Shown piece after piece: positions 9,756 through 18,971 of a stretch of DNA of 64,000 nucleotides (positions within the stretch are counted from its first letter, which is position 1; each line of letters starts with the position of its first letter). Origin of the DNA: an uncultured Isosphaeraceae bacterium. GTDB lineage: Bacteria > Planctomycetota > Planctomycetia > Isosphaerales > Isosphaeraceae. The stretch spans positions 124,001-188,000 of the forward strand of contig CAMFLR010000003.1 in the NCBI GenBank assembly GCA_945957605.1, read 5' to 3'. Under the pieces are notes generated by a model. The model was not told the DNA's origin. It made no database searches and saw nothing but the letters and a program-made list of their open reading frames with translations. A program made the translations under genes and the position numbers.

Positions 9756-11002
9756 GTTTCGAGGCTCTTTCCAAACCAACGGCCGACCGCGAGGGCGCTG
9801 TTCACGCCGTCTTCGTGGAAGCCGTTCCCCCAGTATGCGCCGCAAAAATAGGTGTTGCGCTGGCCGTTGATTTCGTCGTGTCGAGCCTGCGCGGCGAGGG
9901 AACGAGGTTCGTACAAAGGGTGATGAAACGTGAAAGATTGTAGCATCGATGTCGCTGCCGCTTCGATGCCTCGGTTGAGTGTTAGGCAAATTGGTGTCGA
10001 GGTTTGGTGACCTTGCAGGCGGCTCAGGTCGTATGTGATGGCAACTGGCAAACTCGCGTCGCGTGGGACGAGATAATTCCAACTTGCCCAGGCACGTTTG
10101 CGACGTGGGAGCAGCGAGGCGTCTGTATGAAGCGTTGCCTGGTTTTGCTGGTAGGGGAATGCGGAAAGAATCTCAACCTCGCGCTCGCTTACATCGGCGA
10201 GCAAACGCAAGGTGATATCGGCGTGGGTTGCCATCACGACCGCGTCGAATTCCTCTGCGCTGGAAGCGTCGGTTGTGATGATGACGCCATTCGCTGTGCG
10301 TCGGACGGATCGCACAGGCGTGTTGAGTCGCACGCGCTCGATGAACGGCTGTGCGATCGCGTTCACGTAAAAACGCGAGCCGCCGACGATCGTGCGCCAG
10401 GTGGGATGATTGGCGACCTGGAGTAATCCGTGATTGTGAAAGAAGCGAATGAGAAATCGTGCGGGGAAGTCGAGCACCTGAAGCGCAGGGGCCGACCAGA
10501 TTGACGCGGCCATCGGCAAGAGGTAGAGGTCGCGGAACTCGACGCCGAGGCGCTTGCGCACGAGGTACTGGCCGACTGTTTCATCGGGAGAGAGCGAATT
10601 CGCTTCGCGTGGAGACTCGCGAAAGAAGCGAAGAACGTCGCGGAGCATGAGAAGGTGCGATGGCCGCACGAGGTTGCTGCGCCTTGCGAAAAAGCCGCTC
10701 AGGCTCGATCCGTTGTACTCTTGCCCCGTACGATCGCAACGGACGCTGAAGCTCATGTCGCTAGCGCGTGTTGGAACGTTCAAATACTTGAGCAGACGCG
10801 TGAAATTCGGATACGTGCGTTCATTGTAAACCATGAAGCCGACATCAACGGGATAACTGATCCCGTTCAAGCTGGCGTCAACGGTAAGGGCATGACCACC
10901 GAGTGATTTTTCGCTTTCGAACAGGTGAACGTCGTGCTCGTCGGCGAGGAGCCGCGCGGCCAGAAGACCTGAAACGCCCGAACCAACGACCGCAATTCGC
11001 AT
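9671..11002 (-). CDS. FAD-dependent oxidoreductase (amine-oxidase-like)
   Basis: 443 aa. Starts with a Rossmann FAD site, MRIAVVGSGVSGLLAARLL, followed by the acidic FESEKSLGGHALTVD of the ribose-binding strand. The C-terminal FCGAYWGNGFHEDGVNSAL block is the second FAD contact seen in this subfamily. It belongs to the NAD(P)/FAD-dependent proteins paired with DUF1365 and CFA synthase in many bacteria, some of them under singlet-oxygen control. It probably oxidises or reduces a modified acyl chain; the substrate is not known. 15 bases separate it from the desaturase stop. Confidence 0.9.
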   Translation of the reverse strand: MRIAVVGSGVSGLLAARLLADEHDVHLFESEKSLGGHALTVDASLNGISYPVDVGFMVYNERTYPNFTRLLKYLNVPTRASDMSFSVRCDRTGQEYNGSSLSGFFARRSNLVRPSHLLMLRDVLRFFRESPREANSLSPDETVGQYLVRKRLGVEFRDLYLLPMAASIWSAPALQVLDFPARFLIRFFHNHGLLQVANHPTWRTIVGGSRFYVNAIAQPFIERVRLNTPVRSVRRTANGVIITTDASSAEEFDAVVMATHADITLRLLADVSEREVEILSAFPYQQNQATLHTDASLLPRRKRAWASWNYLVPRDASLPVAITYDLSRLQGHQTSTPICLTLNRGIEAAATSMLQSFTFHHPLYEPRSLAAQARHDEINGQRNTYFCGAYWGNGFHEDGVNSALAVGRWFGKSLETCKVASMKAELNTDDSPPCSIASAANST

Positions 11003-11017
11003 CGCGCGTGGTTCTCC

Positions 11018-11932
11018 TCAGGCTCGACCGACGGGGGAAGGATTCGAACGTAACTGACCGTCTTCGAGCACGTGCGCGGGGACGGGATGCAAGTCCCAAA
11101 CGATGCCGAACCAAGAGAGCGCGACAAGGATCGAATAGCTAATATCGAGTTCCCACCAGTAGAACCCCTGTCGGGCGGCGTTGGGGTAATGGTGGTGGTT
11201 GTTATGCCAGCCTTCGCCGAACGTGATGAGCGCGAGCAGCCAGTTGTTGCGACTGAAGTCGTCGGTGGGAAACCGACGTGAGCCAAACCAGTGGGCGAAC
11301 GAATTGATCGAGTAAGTCACATGATAGACAGCGACTGTCGAAATCACGCCGCCCCAAACAAGCATTTGCAGGCCGCTCGTTCGCAAACCGGGAGCCCAGG
11401 CATTAAGCGCATCTCCCAGAGCATAGAGGAACACTGCAAGCAAGAGCGGGACAGCAAAGTCGAAGCGATCGAGCCAGACGAGCTCGGGGAAGCGCGCGAA
11501 ATCGCGGATTGCTTTGTGATTCGTCGGCTGGTTTGCGCGATCGTGAAACCAGCCCATGTGGCTCCAAAGCAGGCCATCTTGATGCGGGGAGTGGAGATCA
11601 CCCGGGGCGTCGGAAACGCGGTGATGCAGGCGGTGATGCGCGGCCCACCAGAGAGGTCCTCGTTGCATACTAGCATTGCCTGCGACCGCACCAAGAAACT
11701 GAACGATGCGCGACGTTTTGAACGCCCGGTGTGAGAAGTAACGGTGGTAGAAGGCGGTGAGAGCAAAAACGCGGACGACGTACAAAACGACCGCCACAAT
11801 AAGGGCTGCGGGACTCCAGCCGACCCAGATTACGGCGAAGCACGCGAGATGAATGGCGATATACGGGATGAGCTGACCCCACATGATTTTTCGGGGTGGC
11901 CGAACGATCATCCTCTTATCGCTCGTATTCAT
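11018..11932 (-). CDS. Membrane fatty acid desaturase (delta-9 type)
   Basis: About 304 aa with the three histidine boxes of acyl-CoA/acyl-lipid desaturases: HRYFSH, HRLHH and HNNHHH, and four hydrophobic segments. It introduces a cis double bond in saturated acyl chains using di-iron and O2, creating the substrate needed by a CFA synthase. The ATG at 11932 (MNTSDKRMIV) is preferred; an upstream ATG at 11962 is in frame but has no Shine-Dalgarno, whereas GGAG lies 12 bases before 11932. It is the first gene of the desaturase-oxidoreductase-DUF1365-cfa run, so the run encodes double-bond formation and its later modification together. Confidence 0.9.
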   Translation of the reverse strand: MNTSDKRMIVRPPRKIMWGQLIPYIAIHLACFAVIWVGWSPAALIVAVVLYVVRVFALTAFYHRYFSHRAFKTSRIVQFLGAVAGNASMQRGPLWWAAHHRLHHRVSDAPGDLHSPHQDGLLWSHMGWFHDRANQPTNHKAIRDFARFPELVWLDRFDFAVPLLLAVFLYALGDALNAWAPGLRTSGLQMLVWGGVISTVAVYHVTYSINSFAHWFGSRRFPTDDFSRNNWLLALITFGEGWHNNHHHYPNAARQGFYWWELDISYSILVALSWFGIVWDLHPVPAHVLEDGQLRSNPSPVGRA

Positions 11933-12123
11933 AAGATGACTGGTCTCCACGCATATCATCAAAGGCGCAGCGGGCTTTGCCTGCGGATCGCGGGGTTATT
12001 GTAGTCAGCAGGCAATGGCGAGGCACCGATTCGGCGGCGCAGCACGCAACATTGACGCAAACGGATGGGCTGATCGCCCATATTCGCGTGAACGCCCGTG
12101 GTCTCAGCCGTTATACGCGGAAG

Positions 12124-12750
12124 TTATCGCGCTGTTTCTTGCGAATGAAATCGCCAGGTGAGTTTACAGCGGTACTCGCACTTGCAGTACCAGATTCCGG
12201 CCCGCGGTCGCCGGGCGCGACGATGCACGCGTTTGCAGCCGGGGCATTCAGCCTGCCAGGACGAGGCGGCGTCGGGTGAGTGGGGGACGGCGGGCATGTT
12301 GGCGGGGTCGCCGGTGAATGCGAATGTGAGCGATCCACGCCCAGGGCAGACGCAACGATAGCCGGTCAGGCTGCGCGGTCGGCGGTAGCGTTCGATGACC
12401 GCGCCACAGGCGGGGCAGGTGGCCTGCCAGTTTCCGGGTTGAAGATTCACCTCGCCGGGACGAGCACAGGCGCGCGGCGTCGCGCCGATGCGCATGGCGA
12501 CCATCTTCCAGTGCGGTCCGTGGCCGGCAGCGGGACCGGCGAGTGCGTGGGCGATTTCGTGAAGCAGCGTGTCGATGATCGATTCGCGCGAATTGTTTTT
12601 CGCGTAATACTCCGAGATCTCGATCCGTTTCGCCCCGTAATTGCACGCACCGAGCCGGCGTTTGGCGCGAGTTGTCGCAAACGTCCAGCCTTTCAGGCCA
12701 TGCTTCAAGAACGCCGCTGCAGCGAGGGCTTCCAGTTCCTTAACATCCAT
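12124..12750 (-). CDS. SprT-like zinc metalloprotease-fold protein with two zinc-ribbon units
   Basis: 208 aa. The ATG at 12750 has GGAGATT seven bases upstream. The HEIAHAL motif (HExxH) with a downstream GHGPHWK gives the SprT/Spartan-like metal site. The C-terminal third contains two similar units, CPACG...RRPR...YRCVC and CPGCK...RRPR...WYCKC, which look like a tandem duplication of the SprT zinc ribbon. Homologues in eukaryotes act on DNA-protein crosslinks, but bacterial SprT function is unclear. It lies 39 bases downstream of the hydrolase gene on the same strand and may be co-transcribed. Confidence 0.85.
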   Translation of the reverse strand: MDVKELEALAAAAFLKHGLKGWTFATTRAKRRLGACNYGAKRIEISEYYAKNNSRESIIDTLLHEIAHALAGPAAGHGPHWKMVAMRIGATPRACARPGEVNLQPGNWQATCPACGAVIERYRRPRSLTGYRCVCPGRGSLTFAFTGDPANMPAVPHSPDAASSWQAECPGCKRVHRRARRPRAGIWYCKCEYRCKLTWRFHSQETAR

Positions 12751-12789
12751 GAGCAATCTCCACCAATCCGTTGCCGGCGCTATCGGGGG

Positions 12790-13269
12790 TCAATCAGCGT
12801 TCGAGTTCGCCGCGGTTCCAACACAAGCGGCGTGCAGGCGTGCGAGAGATTCGTCGTCGGCCAGGCGATGGTCGTGACCGACGACCCAGAGCGAACTGGC
12901 GTCGAGGCCGCTGTTTCGCACAAGGTCTTCCGAATCGGCGAAGGGAATCACCTCATCGGCCTGGCTGTGCAAGACGATCGTGCCAGGCTTCACGGTCGTG
13001 GCGTTTCCCCACTTCTTCCAGGCTGGGCAGAGCAAAACAAGCCGTGCGTCGCCGGCTTTGAGGTTCATCGCGACCGCTCCACCGCGCGACGAGCCGACCA
13101 CCACGCTCGGGCGATGAGCATCGAAACAGGCTTGGGCTGCTTCGAGGGCGAGGGCGAAGTCGTCGTTGTTGAGTGGAGGGTTGAGGACGTCGATCCCTTG
13201 TTCTTCCAGGTAGCTCGGCTTCACGCCGCCGGGTACAGAATTCCAGCCGTGGAGGAAGAGGATTTTCAT
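12790..13269 (-). CDS. Small alpha/beta hydrolase (RBBP9/YqiA-like)
   Basis: 159 aa. MKILFLHGWNSVPGG is followed by the nucleophile elbow VVVGSSRGGAVAM (Ser in GSSRGG). Asp in SQADEVIPF and His in VVGHDHRL complete the triad. The size and layout match small single-domain esterase-like hydrolases. The substrate is unknown. It is divergent from the SDR gene at 13456 across about 190 bases and upstream of the SprT-like gene. Confidence 0.85.
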   Translation of the reverse strand: MKILFLHGWNSVPGGVKPSYLEEQGIDVLNPPLNNDDFALALEAAQACFDAHRPSVVVGSSRGGAVAMNLKAGDARLVLLCPAWKKWGNATTVKPGTIVLHSQADEVIPFADSEDLVRNSGLDASSLWVVGHDHRLADDESLARLHAACVGTAANSNAD

Positions 13270-13455
13270 GAGAACATGACCCTGAGACTCGGAAATGCAC
13301 GGCGGCGCGTTAAAGTCATTCTAGACCATTCGTCCAGACTTCGCACAGGTTTGTGCGGTGCGAACGCGCCTGCTGGTCCGAGAAAGATGCGGAGATTACA
13401 ATTCGCCAGTGAATAGTGGAAAGATGAGGTGAATTCAACCGAGGTGGCAAACGCG

Positions 13456-14214
13456 ATGGCATTGAACGGCAAAGTTGCGCTGGTGACTGGTGCGGGGTCG
13501 GGGATTGGACGGGCGTCGGCACTTGCGCTTTTGCGGGCGGGGTATGCGGTGGTCGTCGCGGGGCGTCGGGGCGATGCCCTGGCCGAGACGGTGGGACTTG
13601 CCGGGGAAGATTCAGAGCGGGCACTGGCTGTGCCCGCGGATATTACGCAGCCGGATGCGGTGGCGGCGTTGTTCGACACGATTTCGGCCAAATTCGGGCG
13701 GCTTGACGTCTTGTTCAATAACGCTGGGGCGGGCCATCCGGCCGTGCCGTTCGAGGATTTGACGTTCGACCAGTGGCGCAAAGTTGTCGACTTGAACCTC
13801 AACGCGACGTTCCTTTGTGCGCAGGCTGCGTTTCGGATGATGAAGGGGCAATCGCCGCGTGGCGGGCGGATTATCAATAATGGATCGATCTCGGCACACA
13901 CTCCGCGACCGCTTTCGTCAGCTTATACCGCGACGAAGCATGCAGTTTCGGGTCTCACGAAGTCGATTTCGCTCGATGGACGGCCGTTCGATATTTGTTG
14001 TGGGCAGATCGATATCGGCAATGCCGAAACTCCGCTGACCGCTCGAATGAAACAGGGAGTTTTGCAACCGAGCGGTGAGCTTGCCGCCGAGCCGACAATG
14101 GATGTGGAAATCGTGGCGCAAACGGTTGTTTACATGGCGAGCCTGCCGCTTGACGCCAATGTGCTCTTCCTGACGGTGATGGCGAACAAGATGCCGTTTG
14201 TTGGGCGGGGGTGA
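13456..14214 (+). CDS. SDR family NAD(P)-dependent oxidoreductase
   Basis: 252 aa from the ATG at 13456, which has GAGGTGG eight bases upstream; a GTG at 13429 is also in frame. The cofactor motif [12 protein letters not shown], a catalytic Ser in GSISAH and YTATK of the active site are all present. It is a soluble classical SDR whose substrate cannot be named. Its stop codon directly abuts the stop codon of the converging deacetylase gene, leaving no intergenic space. Confidence 0.9.
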   Translation: MALNGKVALVTGAGSGIGRASALALLRAGYAVVVAGRRGDALAETVGLAGEDSERALAVPADITQPDAVAALFDTISAKFGRLDVLFNNAGAGHPAVPFEDLTFDQWRKVVDLNLNATFLCAQAAFRMMKGQSPRGGRIINNGSISAHTPRPLSSAYTATKHAVSGLTKSISLDGRPFDICCGQIDIGNAETPLTARMKQGVLQPSGELAAEPTMDVEIVAQTVVYMASLPLDANVLFLTVMANKMPFVGRG

Positions 14215-15201
14215 TTAGGTTTGTTTGGCGCGGGCGGCGATGGTGCCGAGGTCGACGAGCGCTGCGTTCTTGCCGGCGTTGCGCACGAGTTTGCAGATGA
14301 GGTCGATTGCCTCGAATTTGGGATCTTCGACGACGAGGCATGAGGGATGCGCCAGGAAGTCGAAGGTGGCGCGATGGTCGATGGCCCAGCCGACGGCACG
14401 TTCAATGGCTTCGAGGAACGTCGGGAGTTTCCAGTGACCTGAGCGGAAAGCGGTGACGTCGCTGATAGGGCTCATGGGCACTTCGATGAGGCCGGAGGGA
14501 TAGACGAACGGCTGGGCTTCGCTCTGTGCGGCGACGATTGCGCGAAAGGTTTCGGCGGTCGGAGCCTGGCCGATGGGATGCGCGGGATAGAGGCTGCTCA
14601 CCCAGGTGTAGCCTTGGTCGAACAGGAGTCTTTGGAGGTCGGGGCGATCGCGCAGGCCGTTGGGAAATCCGCCGGGAGTACGGAAGCCGGACACGTCGAT
14701 TCCGGCTCGTGTTTTGATGGCGGTTTTCCCGAGACGGATGTTATCTGCGATCAATTCAGTCACGGATTTTCCCTCCGCAAGCCAAGGCGCGCGTTTGAAT
14801 CGAAACTGGACGTCGGCGATTTGTTTCGCTTTGACGTTTACATGGTCATACGAGTGGTTGCCGACGGGATGTCCCTGCGTGGCGATTGATTGCAGCCAGG
14901 AGACGTCGGGTTGTTCCATCGTTCGGCCGAGTGCGAAGAAGTGAATACGGCCGCCTTGTTCGTGAACGCGTTTGGCGGCTTCGACGGCGTAGCGTTTGGT
15001 TGCGTCGTCGAGATTACCTTTCTCGAAATCCCAGTGCGTGGCGTCGGGCGTGGGGTAGTTGCGGCTCATTTCGAGGTCGAGCGTGATGGCGATTTCCGCG
15101 CGTTCGAGAGCGAGGCGCGGAGCCATGCCGAACCCAGCGCAAGCTGCACCGGCGCCGGCGATGAATGCCCTGCGATTGACGCCAGATGTTTCAGCGTGCA
15201 C
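14215..15201 (-). CDS. Exported polysaccharide-deacetylase-like protein
   Basis: 328 aa from a GTG at 15201. The N-terminus VHAETSGVNRRAFIAGAGAA is a twin-arginine signal. The GTG sits inside the last codons of the isochorismatase-like gene (11-base overlap), which argues for coupled translation. The NodB-type fold is indicated by ITLDLEMS (metal Asp) and HPVGNHSYDHVN (HSxxH metal site). It probably removes an N- or O-acyl group from a cell-surface sugar, but the substrate is not inferable. An in-frame extension upstream of 15201 lies inside the neighbouring gene and is rejected. Confidence 0.83.
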   Translation of the reverse strand: MHAETSGVNRRAFIAGAGAACAGFGMAPRLALERAEIAITLDLEMSRNYPTPDATHWDFEKGNLDDATKRYAVEAAKRVHEQGGRIHFFALGRTMEQPDVSWLQSIATQGHPVGNHSYDHVNVKAKQIADVQFRFKRAPWLAEGKSVTELIADNIRLGKTAIKTRAGIDVSGFRTPGGFPNGLRDRPDLQRLLFDQGYTWVSSLYPAHPIGQAPTAETFRAIVAAQSEAQPFVYPSGLIEVPMSPISDVTAFRSGHWKLPTFLEAIERAVGWAIDHRATFDFLAHPSCLVVEDPKFEAIDLICKLVRNAGKNAALVDLGTIAARAKQT

Positions 15202-16267
15202 GGGGCTGCGACTCCGGTTTGGGACCGATCGGACGAATCCACGACACCTGCGTGATGAACAGGTTGAGCGATGCGAACGACACGGCGGTGGTTGTGGCGA
15301 AGCGAGGCGTCGGCTGTGCGGGAAAAGTGGCGATGGTGGCGTCGCCCACCAGGAAGACGTCGAAATCAGCGCTGAGATTTTTGTAGCCGGCGGTCGTTGA
15401 GCACACGCACATATCGGTGTTGTATCCAGCAAGCAAAATGTGTTTGATGCCTTTAGATTTCAAATAATCACGCATAACGGCGTAGCCTTCGGCGTCGTAA
15501 ATAACGAGATCATCGAGTGCGACGTCGATCGGTCGCATGATGGGTGTGGGAAGTTCCCAGAAGCCTTTGGGGTCGTATTTATCGGTGGCATCGAGGCCAG
15601 GAAATGCCTTGAGGTAATTGATTGTGGGCGTTTCGCGATCGACTGCGATTGTTGTGGGAAGTGGTTCGCCAACGTAGACAAACTGTTCGAGCTTCGACTT
15701 GTGCAATGCACGCCCGGCTTCGCGTTCAAGCTTGGTGGGTTGGCTGCGAATTGAGCGGTAGACCATTTTGCGGATTGGGTCTTCCTTACCGGGAAGGCTG
15801 TAAGCGACTAGTCCGACTTTGCCTCGATAAGATTTCAGGAACGGGTTGATGACCTCGCGGGCGTGCTTCAAAACGATGGCATTTTTTGCGGGCGTGCATT
15901 GAAAAGCGACGCCGGCCGGTTCGGGAGTTCTCCAACCGGAGCCGTCGTCGATTCCCCAGGGGTGGACGACGACGATGGCCGTGCGATCGGCGCGGAGGCG
16001 GTTGGGGACTTCGATGATGCCGCGGGCGTTGTAGGAGAATCGCCAGGCTCGAACGGAAAGATCGGCGTCGGGGTCGTCGATGAGAGCCGGCGACTCGAAT
16101 CGCGCGGTCTCGCGGATCGGTTCGACGAACTCGGGAAAGTCGGCGAGAATTGGTTGTGGGTTGGCGATGGGAGTCAGGCGATTTTCGTAGATGCGCGTGG
16201 CGTCGTCGGCGAATGATTTCGACGCGAATGCAAGTGAAATCGATAAAGCAAACATAAATAATTTCAT
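15191..16267 (-). CDS. Exported isochorismatase-like cysteine hydrolase
   Basis: 358 aa from the ATG at 16267, which starts a Sec signal peptide (MKLFMFALSISLAFASKSFA). The isochorismatase-like fold is indicated by VVVHPWGIDDG (Asp), a central Lys region and HILLAGYNTDMCVCSTTAGY with the nucleophile Cys287 or Cys289. The family hydrolyses amides or vinyl ethers, and export is unusual for it. It overlaps the downstream deacetylase start and is divergent from the enolase-superfamily gene, with about 150 bases between them as a shared promoter region. Confidence 0.83.
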   Translation of the reverse strand: MKLFMFALSISLAFASKSFADDATRIYENRLTPIANPQPILADFPEFVEPIRETARFESPALIDDPDADLSVRAWRFSYNARGIIEVPNRLRADRTAIVVVHPWGIDDGSGWRTPEPAGVAFQCTPAKNAIVLKHAREVINPFLKSYRGKVGLVAYSLPGKEDPIRKMVYRSIRSQPTKLEREAGRALHKSKLEQFVYVGEPLPTTIAVDRETPTINYLKAFPGLDATDKYDPKGFWELPTPIMRPIDVALDDLVIYDAEGYAVMRDYLKSKGIKHILLAGYNTDMCVCSTTAGYKNLSADFDVFLVGDATIATFPAQPTPRFATTTAVSFASLNLFITQVSWIRPIGPKPESQPRAR

Positions 16268-16418
16268 ACAATCACCGATGTTTTGTAGGACGCGGCGGGT
16301 CGTCGGTGTGGCGGCTTCTGTCGGCGGGATGCGCTCACTATACTCGAACCGGAATGCGAGTAGGCTGGAAAAGCGGTTGTGTGTCGTGAATTTGGCACTG
16401 GATTTAAGAGGCAGTGAA

Positions 16419-17537
16419 ATGCGAGTGATAAGCGTCGAGACGATGACGGTTCGAATACCGCTCAAGCCGGAGCGGCGGATGATTTCGGCGCTTGGCCGGC
16501 ACGAGGTCTCGGAATTTGTGCTGGTCCGGTTGCAAACGGATGAAGGAATTGAAGGAGTCGGCGAGGCAACGGTGACTCCGCGATGGAGCGGCGAAACGCG
16601 GTGGAGTGCACAGGCGATGATCGCTCATGTGATCGCGCCAGTGATTATGGGGGTTGATCCAAAGGATATCGCCGAAATCGAATCGCGGCTCGATGCAGTC
16701 GCGGTGGGGAACTGGTTTGCGAAGGCCGCGGTGGAAATGGCGTGCTGGGATATCGTTGGCCGTGCGGCGGGGAAGCCAGTATTCGAGCTACTGGGCGGAG
16801 CGTGCCGCCCGCTGACGATTCGCAATCGATTTTCGCTGGGAGCTTACGAACCCGCGCTCGCGGCCGAGCGTGCGAAGGAACGGGTTGCTTCGGGCTTCAC
16901 GACGATCAAGGTGAAGGTTGGCACTGAACTGCGTGCTGACGTTGCTCGCGTTCGTGCTGTGCGTGATGCGATTGGCTCGGACATTGAATTGACGATTGAT
17001 GCGAATGGTGGCTGGAGCGAGTCGGCTGCTTGCGAGTGTTTGAGTGCCCTGGCGGATTGCAACATTAGGCTCGTCGAGCAACCGCTTGTTCGCGGTAATT
17101 ACACAGGACTAAAGCGACTGCGCGAGCGAATGGGTTGCAAGATCATAGCGGATGAGAGTTGCTTTGATGAAGTAGAAGCGGCTGAATTGATTGCCCAGAA
17201 TTGTTGTGACGTTTTGAGCATTTATCCGGGGAAACAAGGGGGAATTGCTCGCGCGCGGCGGATTGCGGAGATGGCGGGCGAGCATGGGGTGGCGTGTACG
17301 ATTGGCTCGAACCTGGAGTGGGACATCGCCGCGCGAGCGATGATGCATTTCATTGTCGCGACGCCAAACATGCGAGTCGATGTTTATCCTGGTGACTGTT
17401 TAGGGCCGTTCTATCATGAATTCTCGATTGCCCAAAACCCGCTGGTGATTGAGGGGCCGTTCACCACGTTAAACGTTGCCCCAGGGCTGGGTGTGGATGT
17501 CGATTGGGATCGCGTGAAGACGCACCGAATTGATTAA
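16419..17537 (+). CDS. Mandelate racemase/muconate lactonizing enzyme (enolase superfamily)
   Basis: 372 aa. The ATG at 16419 follows AAGAGG. The conserved acid/base residues are in place: Lys164 and Lys166 in TTIKVKVG, metal ligands Asp194 (TIDANGGW), Glu220 (RLVEQPL) and Asp245 (IADES), and Lys272 in GKQGG. This KxK...K arrangement matches the muconate cycloisomerase/dipeptide epimerase/o-succinylbenzoate synthase subgroup. The substrate is unassigned; dipeptide epimerization or lactonization are equally possible. It probably shares its divergent promoter region with the exported isochorismatase-like gene. Confidence 0.88.
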   Translation: MRVISVETMTVRIPLKPERRMISALGRHEVSEFVLVRLQTDEGIEGVGEATVTPRWSGETRWSAQAMIAHVIAPVIMGVDPKDIAEIESRLDAVAVGNWFAKAAVEMACWDIVGRAAGKPVFELLGGACRPLTIRNRFSLGAYEPALAAERAKERVASGFTTIKVKVGTELRADVARVRAVRDAIGSDIELTIDANGGWSESAACECLSALADCNIRLVEQPLVRGNYTGLKRLRERMGCKIIADESCFDEVEAAELIAQNCCDVLSIYPGKQGGIARARRIAEMAGEHGVACTIGSNLEWDIAARAMMHFIVATPNMRVDVYPGDCLGPFYHEFSIAQNPLVIEGPFTTLNVAPGLGVDVDWDRVKTHRID

Positions 17538-17567
17538 ACAGCGATGATCATGAGGGACTTAACCGGG

Positions 17568-18965
17568 TCAACTCAGGATCGCTCGGATGGGCCCTTTGCC
17601 TTCTTCTTTTTCAACCAGCCGCATCGTTCGGCCGAGGACGTGGATTTCCATTCTTGTATGATCAAGTCCGAGTTGGTGCAGGATTGTGGCGTGCAGGTCG
17701 CTGTAGTAGTGCGGGTTTTCGACTGACTTGTAGCCCACGTCGTCGGTGGCGCCGTGGATGGTGCCGCCCTTCACTCCACCGCCGGCCATCCACGCGGTGT
17801 AGCCTCTGGGGTTGTGATCACGGCCGGTTGTGTTCTGCGACCAGGGGCTGCGGCCGAACTCGCTTGACCAGACGACCAGCGTTTCGTCGAGCATTCCGCG
17901 TTGCTTGAGGTCGCGGATGAGCCCGGCGATTGGCTTGTCGGTTGCCTGGCAAAGGGGACCGTGGGTTTCAATATCGCCGTGAGCGTCCCAGCCGCCGTTG
18001 CCGCCTCCGGCGTGGCAAACCTGCACGAATCGAACGCCTCTTTCGGCGAGTCGACGCGCGAGGAGAAGCTGCCGGCCGAAGCTGTCGGTTGCGGATTCAC
18101 CGATGCCGTAGAGCTTTCGGATGTGCTCGGGTTCTCCGGACACGTCGACAACCTCCGGCGCTGAGAGTTGCATGCGGGCGGCGAGTTCGTAGGCTCCTGC
18201 GCGGGCTGCGATGTCGGATTCGATGGCGTGATGCTCGCGAAACTCGCGATTCAACTCCTGGAGCGTTTGCATTTGCCGGTCGCGCTCGGCGGAGGTGCCG
18301 GTTCTGGGCGGTTTCAGGTTGGGGATCGGCGTGTCGCCGGGTTGGAAAGGAGTCGCCGCCACACCCGCGCCGAGATAGCCGCCGGTTAATTGGACGGGGG
18401 ATGAGGCGCGGCCGAGGTTCACGAATGTGGGAAGGTTCTTGTTGGCGGTTCCGAGCGCGTAGGATACCCAACTGCCGAATGTGGGGTGGTCGAACGCGCG
18501 ACCACGGTGTCCGGTGCAGGTTTCGATGACGGCGGGAAAATGGTTCCCTTCGTGACACCACATCGACCGGACGACCGCGATTTCGTCGATCACTCCGCCG
18601 ACATTCGGGAACCAGTCTGAGACGGGCGTGCCCGATTTGCCGTATTTCGTGAACTTGCGGCGGCAGGCGATCACCGGCCGGCGCATCTCGGCGTTATTGT
18701 CGCCGAACCCAACGGCGTCGATAAGCTTACCGGCCCATTTGTTATCTTTCGGGTCGAACGTGTCGATATGGCTGACACCGCCGCACATGAACAAGAAAAT
18801 AACGGATTTGGCCTTGGCGGGAAAATGCGGGCCGTGCATCGCATCCTTGATCTCGCCCGCTTCGGCCCAGAGGGCACCCATTGCGACGCCGAAAAAACCG
18901 CCGCCGGCCTGGTGCAGAAAATTGCGCCGAGAAACTTGTCCGCAAGGGAATACGGAACCATCCAT
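17568..18965 (-). CDS. DUF1501 family secreted protein (second copy)
   Basis: 465 aa. Twin-arginine-like N-terminus (CGQVSRRNFLHQAGGGFFG), then SVIFLFMCGGVSHIDTFDPKD, LLLARRLAERGVRFVQV and SSEFGRSPWSQNTTGRDHNPRG, the same blocks as the gene at 1907 but clearly diverged. Six bases separate it from the upstream DUF1549/DUF1553 gene, so the two form an operon. The gene order is the same as in the 0-3.3 kb pair. Confidence 0.93.
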   Translation of the reverse strand: MDGSVFPCGQVSRRNFLHQAGGGFFGVAMGALWAEAGEIKDAMHGPHFPAKAKSVIFLFMCGGVSHIDTFDPKDNKWAGKLIDAVGFGDNNAEMRRPVIACRRKFTKYGKSGTPVSDWFPNVGGVIDEIAVVRSMWCHEGNHFPAVIETCTGHRGRAFDHPTFGSWVSYALGTANKNLPTFVNLGRASSPVQLTGGYLGAGVAATPFQPGDTPIPNLKPPRTGTSAERDRQMQTLQELNREFREHHAIESDIAARAGAYELAARMQLSAPEVVDVSGEPEHIRKLYGIGESATDSFGRQLLLARRLAERGVRFVQVCHAGGGNGGWDAHGDIETHGPLCQATDKPIAGLIRDLKQRGMLDETLVVWSSEFGRSPWSQNTTGRDHNPRGYTAWMAGGGVKGGTIHGATDDVGYKSVENPHYYSDLHATILHQLGLDHTRMEIHVLGRTMRLVEKEEGKGPIRAILS

Positions 18966-18971
18966 ACCGGA

